Shown piece by piece: positions 5,853 through 6,217 of a stretch of DNA of 6,217 nucleotides. Made by a program: the position numbers and the translations under genes. Numbering within the stretch: position 1 is the first letter of the stretch; each line of letters opens with the position of its first letter. Location: NCBI GenBank assembly GCA_937128575.1, contig CAKZMN010000255.1, positions 1-6,217 on the forward strand. The letters run 5' to 3'. Under the pieces are notes generated by a model. The model was not told the origin of the DNA. It saw nothing but the letters and a program-made list of their open reading frames with translations, and made no database searches. Source of the DNA: an uncultured Alphaproteobacteria bacterium (GTDB lineage: Bacteria > Pseudomonadota > Alphaproteobacteria > Micavibrionales > Micavibrionaceae).

Positions 5853-6217
5853 ATGGATTTTCAATGGCTTCAGACACAATTCGACCTTAACCCTGACAAG
5901 ACCAAAGCAGGGCTAGCTAAAGCCTTGGGGTTGGAGCCACCAGCGATCAGTAAAATTTTAAACGGTACGCGCCAGATTAAGGCGCATGAATACCATGTTA
6001 TGCGGCAGCACTTTAGCCTGCCCGTCGATGGGGGGCGCGCCGTATCAAATCAATCCGTTCTAAGCCCTCTTCATCAAGATGTAAAAAGCACACATTTATC
6101 AGAAGGTTCTCAAGATGACAGGGACCAAAGCTGGATTATTCCTGACAGCATATTAAATGGGCACACAAAGACACCTCCGGAAAATATCAAAACCTTCACT
6201 ATTCAAGAAAGCTTAAT
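5853..6217 (+). CDS. LexA/CI-like repressor: HTH plus S24 peptidase domain (3' end outside window)
   Basis: From ATG 5853 the frame is open to the right edge, giving 121 residues. Residues about 4-57 form a short HTH (TKAGLAKALGLEPPAISKIL, then NGTRQI), as in many alphaproteobacterial S24-type repressors. Residues 58-92 are a polar linker. WIIPDSILNG...PPENIKTFTIQES (94-120) matches the entry to an S24 peptidase domain, where 'IP...L......P.NIK.F.V.GDSM.P' is typical. By that alignment Ser120 would be the catalytic serine, and the lysine partner lies beyond the window. Family members cleave themselves between HTH and peptidase domains upon RecA-ssDNA or another signal, or have lost this activity; this fragment cannot decide. 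The gene is divergent from the XRE regulator and shares its twin-operator promoter region. There is no convincing Shine-Dalgarno sequence before the ATG. An upstream ATG (5827) is in another frame. It could be a chromosomal stress regulator or a prophage repressor. Confidence 0.75.
   Translation, partial: MDFQWLQTQFDLNPDKTKAGLAKALGLEPPAISKILNGTRQIKAHEYHVMRQHFSLPVDGGRAVSNQSVLSPLHQDVKSTHLSEGSQDDRDQSWIIPDSILNGHTKTPPENIKTFTIQESL

Overview
The window looks like the chromosome of a moderately AT-rich Gram-negative bacterium, most probably an alphaproteobacterium. This rests on an outer-membrane secretion apparatus, AMIN domains of the 'VRxGxHPxKVRLVxD' type, an XRE regulator of a style common in that class, and the scarcity and promoter-side clustering of GANTC, the CcrM methylation site. 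No genus can be named from the sequence alone.

Bases 1-5368 carry an envelope module on the + strand. It begins with the 3' two thirds of a PapD-like periplasmic pilus chaperone (1-506), closed by a strong Rho-independent terminator (537-572). After a 150-bp leader with regulatory sites comes a very large usher-like outer-membrane protein (727-4065). Instead of an ordinary usher C-terminus it ends in SdrD_B/carboxypeptidase-regulatory-like beta-sandwiches followed by an AMIN domain. After 118 bp there is a proline-rich lipoprotein (4184-5368) that ends in a second, homologous AMIN domain. The inferred scheme is that the chaperone delivers surface subunits encoded outside the window, the usher-like barrel exports them, and the two AMIN domains tie the barrel and the lipoprotein to peptidoglycan or to another common ligand. 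No pilin or adhesin gene is present here.

Bases 5377-6217 hold an apparently unrelated regulatory pair. A small XRE-family repressor lies on the minus strand, tail to tail with the lipoprotein gene (8 bp apart). Divergent from it is a LexA/CI-like (HTH plus S24 peptidase) repressor cut by the window end just at its probable catalytic serine. Their shared 119-bp intergenic region carries two near-identical 15-bp operators (TTTCTA-N3-TGGAAA), each beside a TATAAT-like -10 element and arranged almost symmetrically. This resembles a phage-type or stress-response switch.

The most noteworthy points are the usher-AMIN fusion paired with an AMIN lipoprotein, the twin-operator divergent switch, and GANTC sites plus a perfect DnaA box in the leader regions of the envelope genes, which suggest cell-cycle-linked expression.
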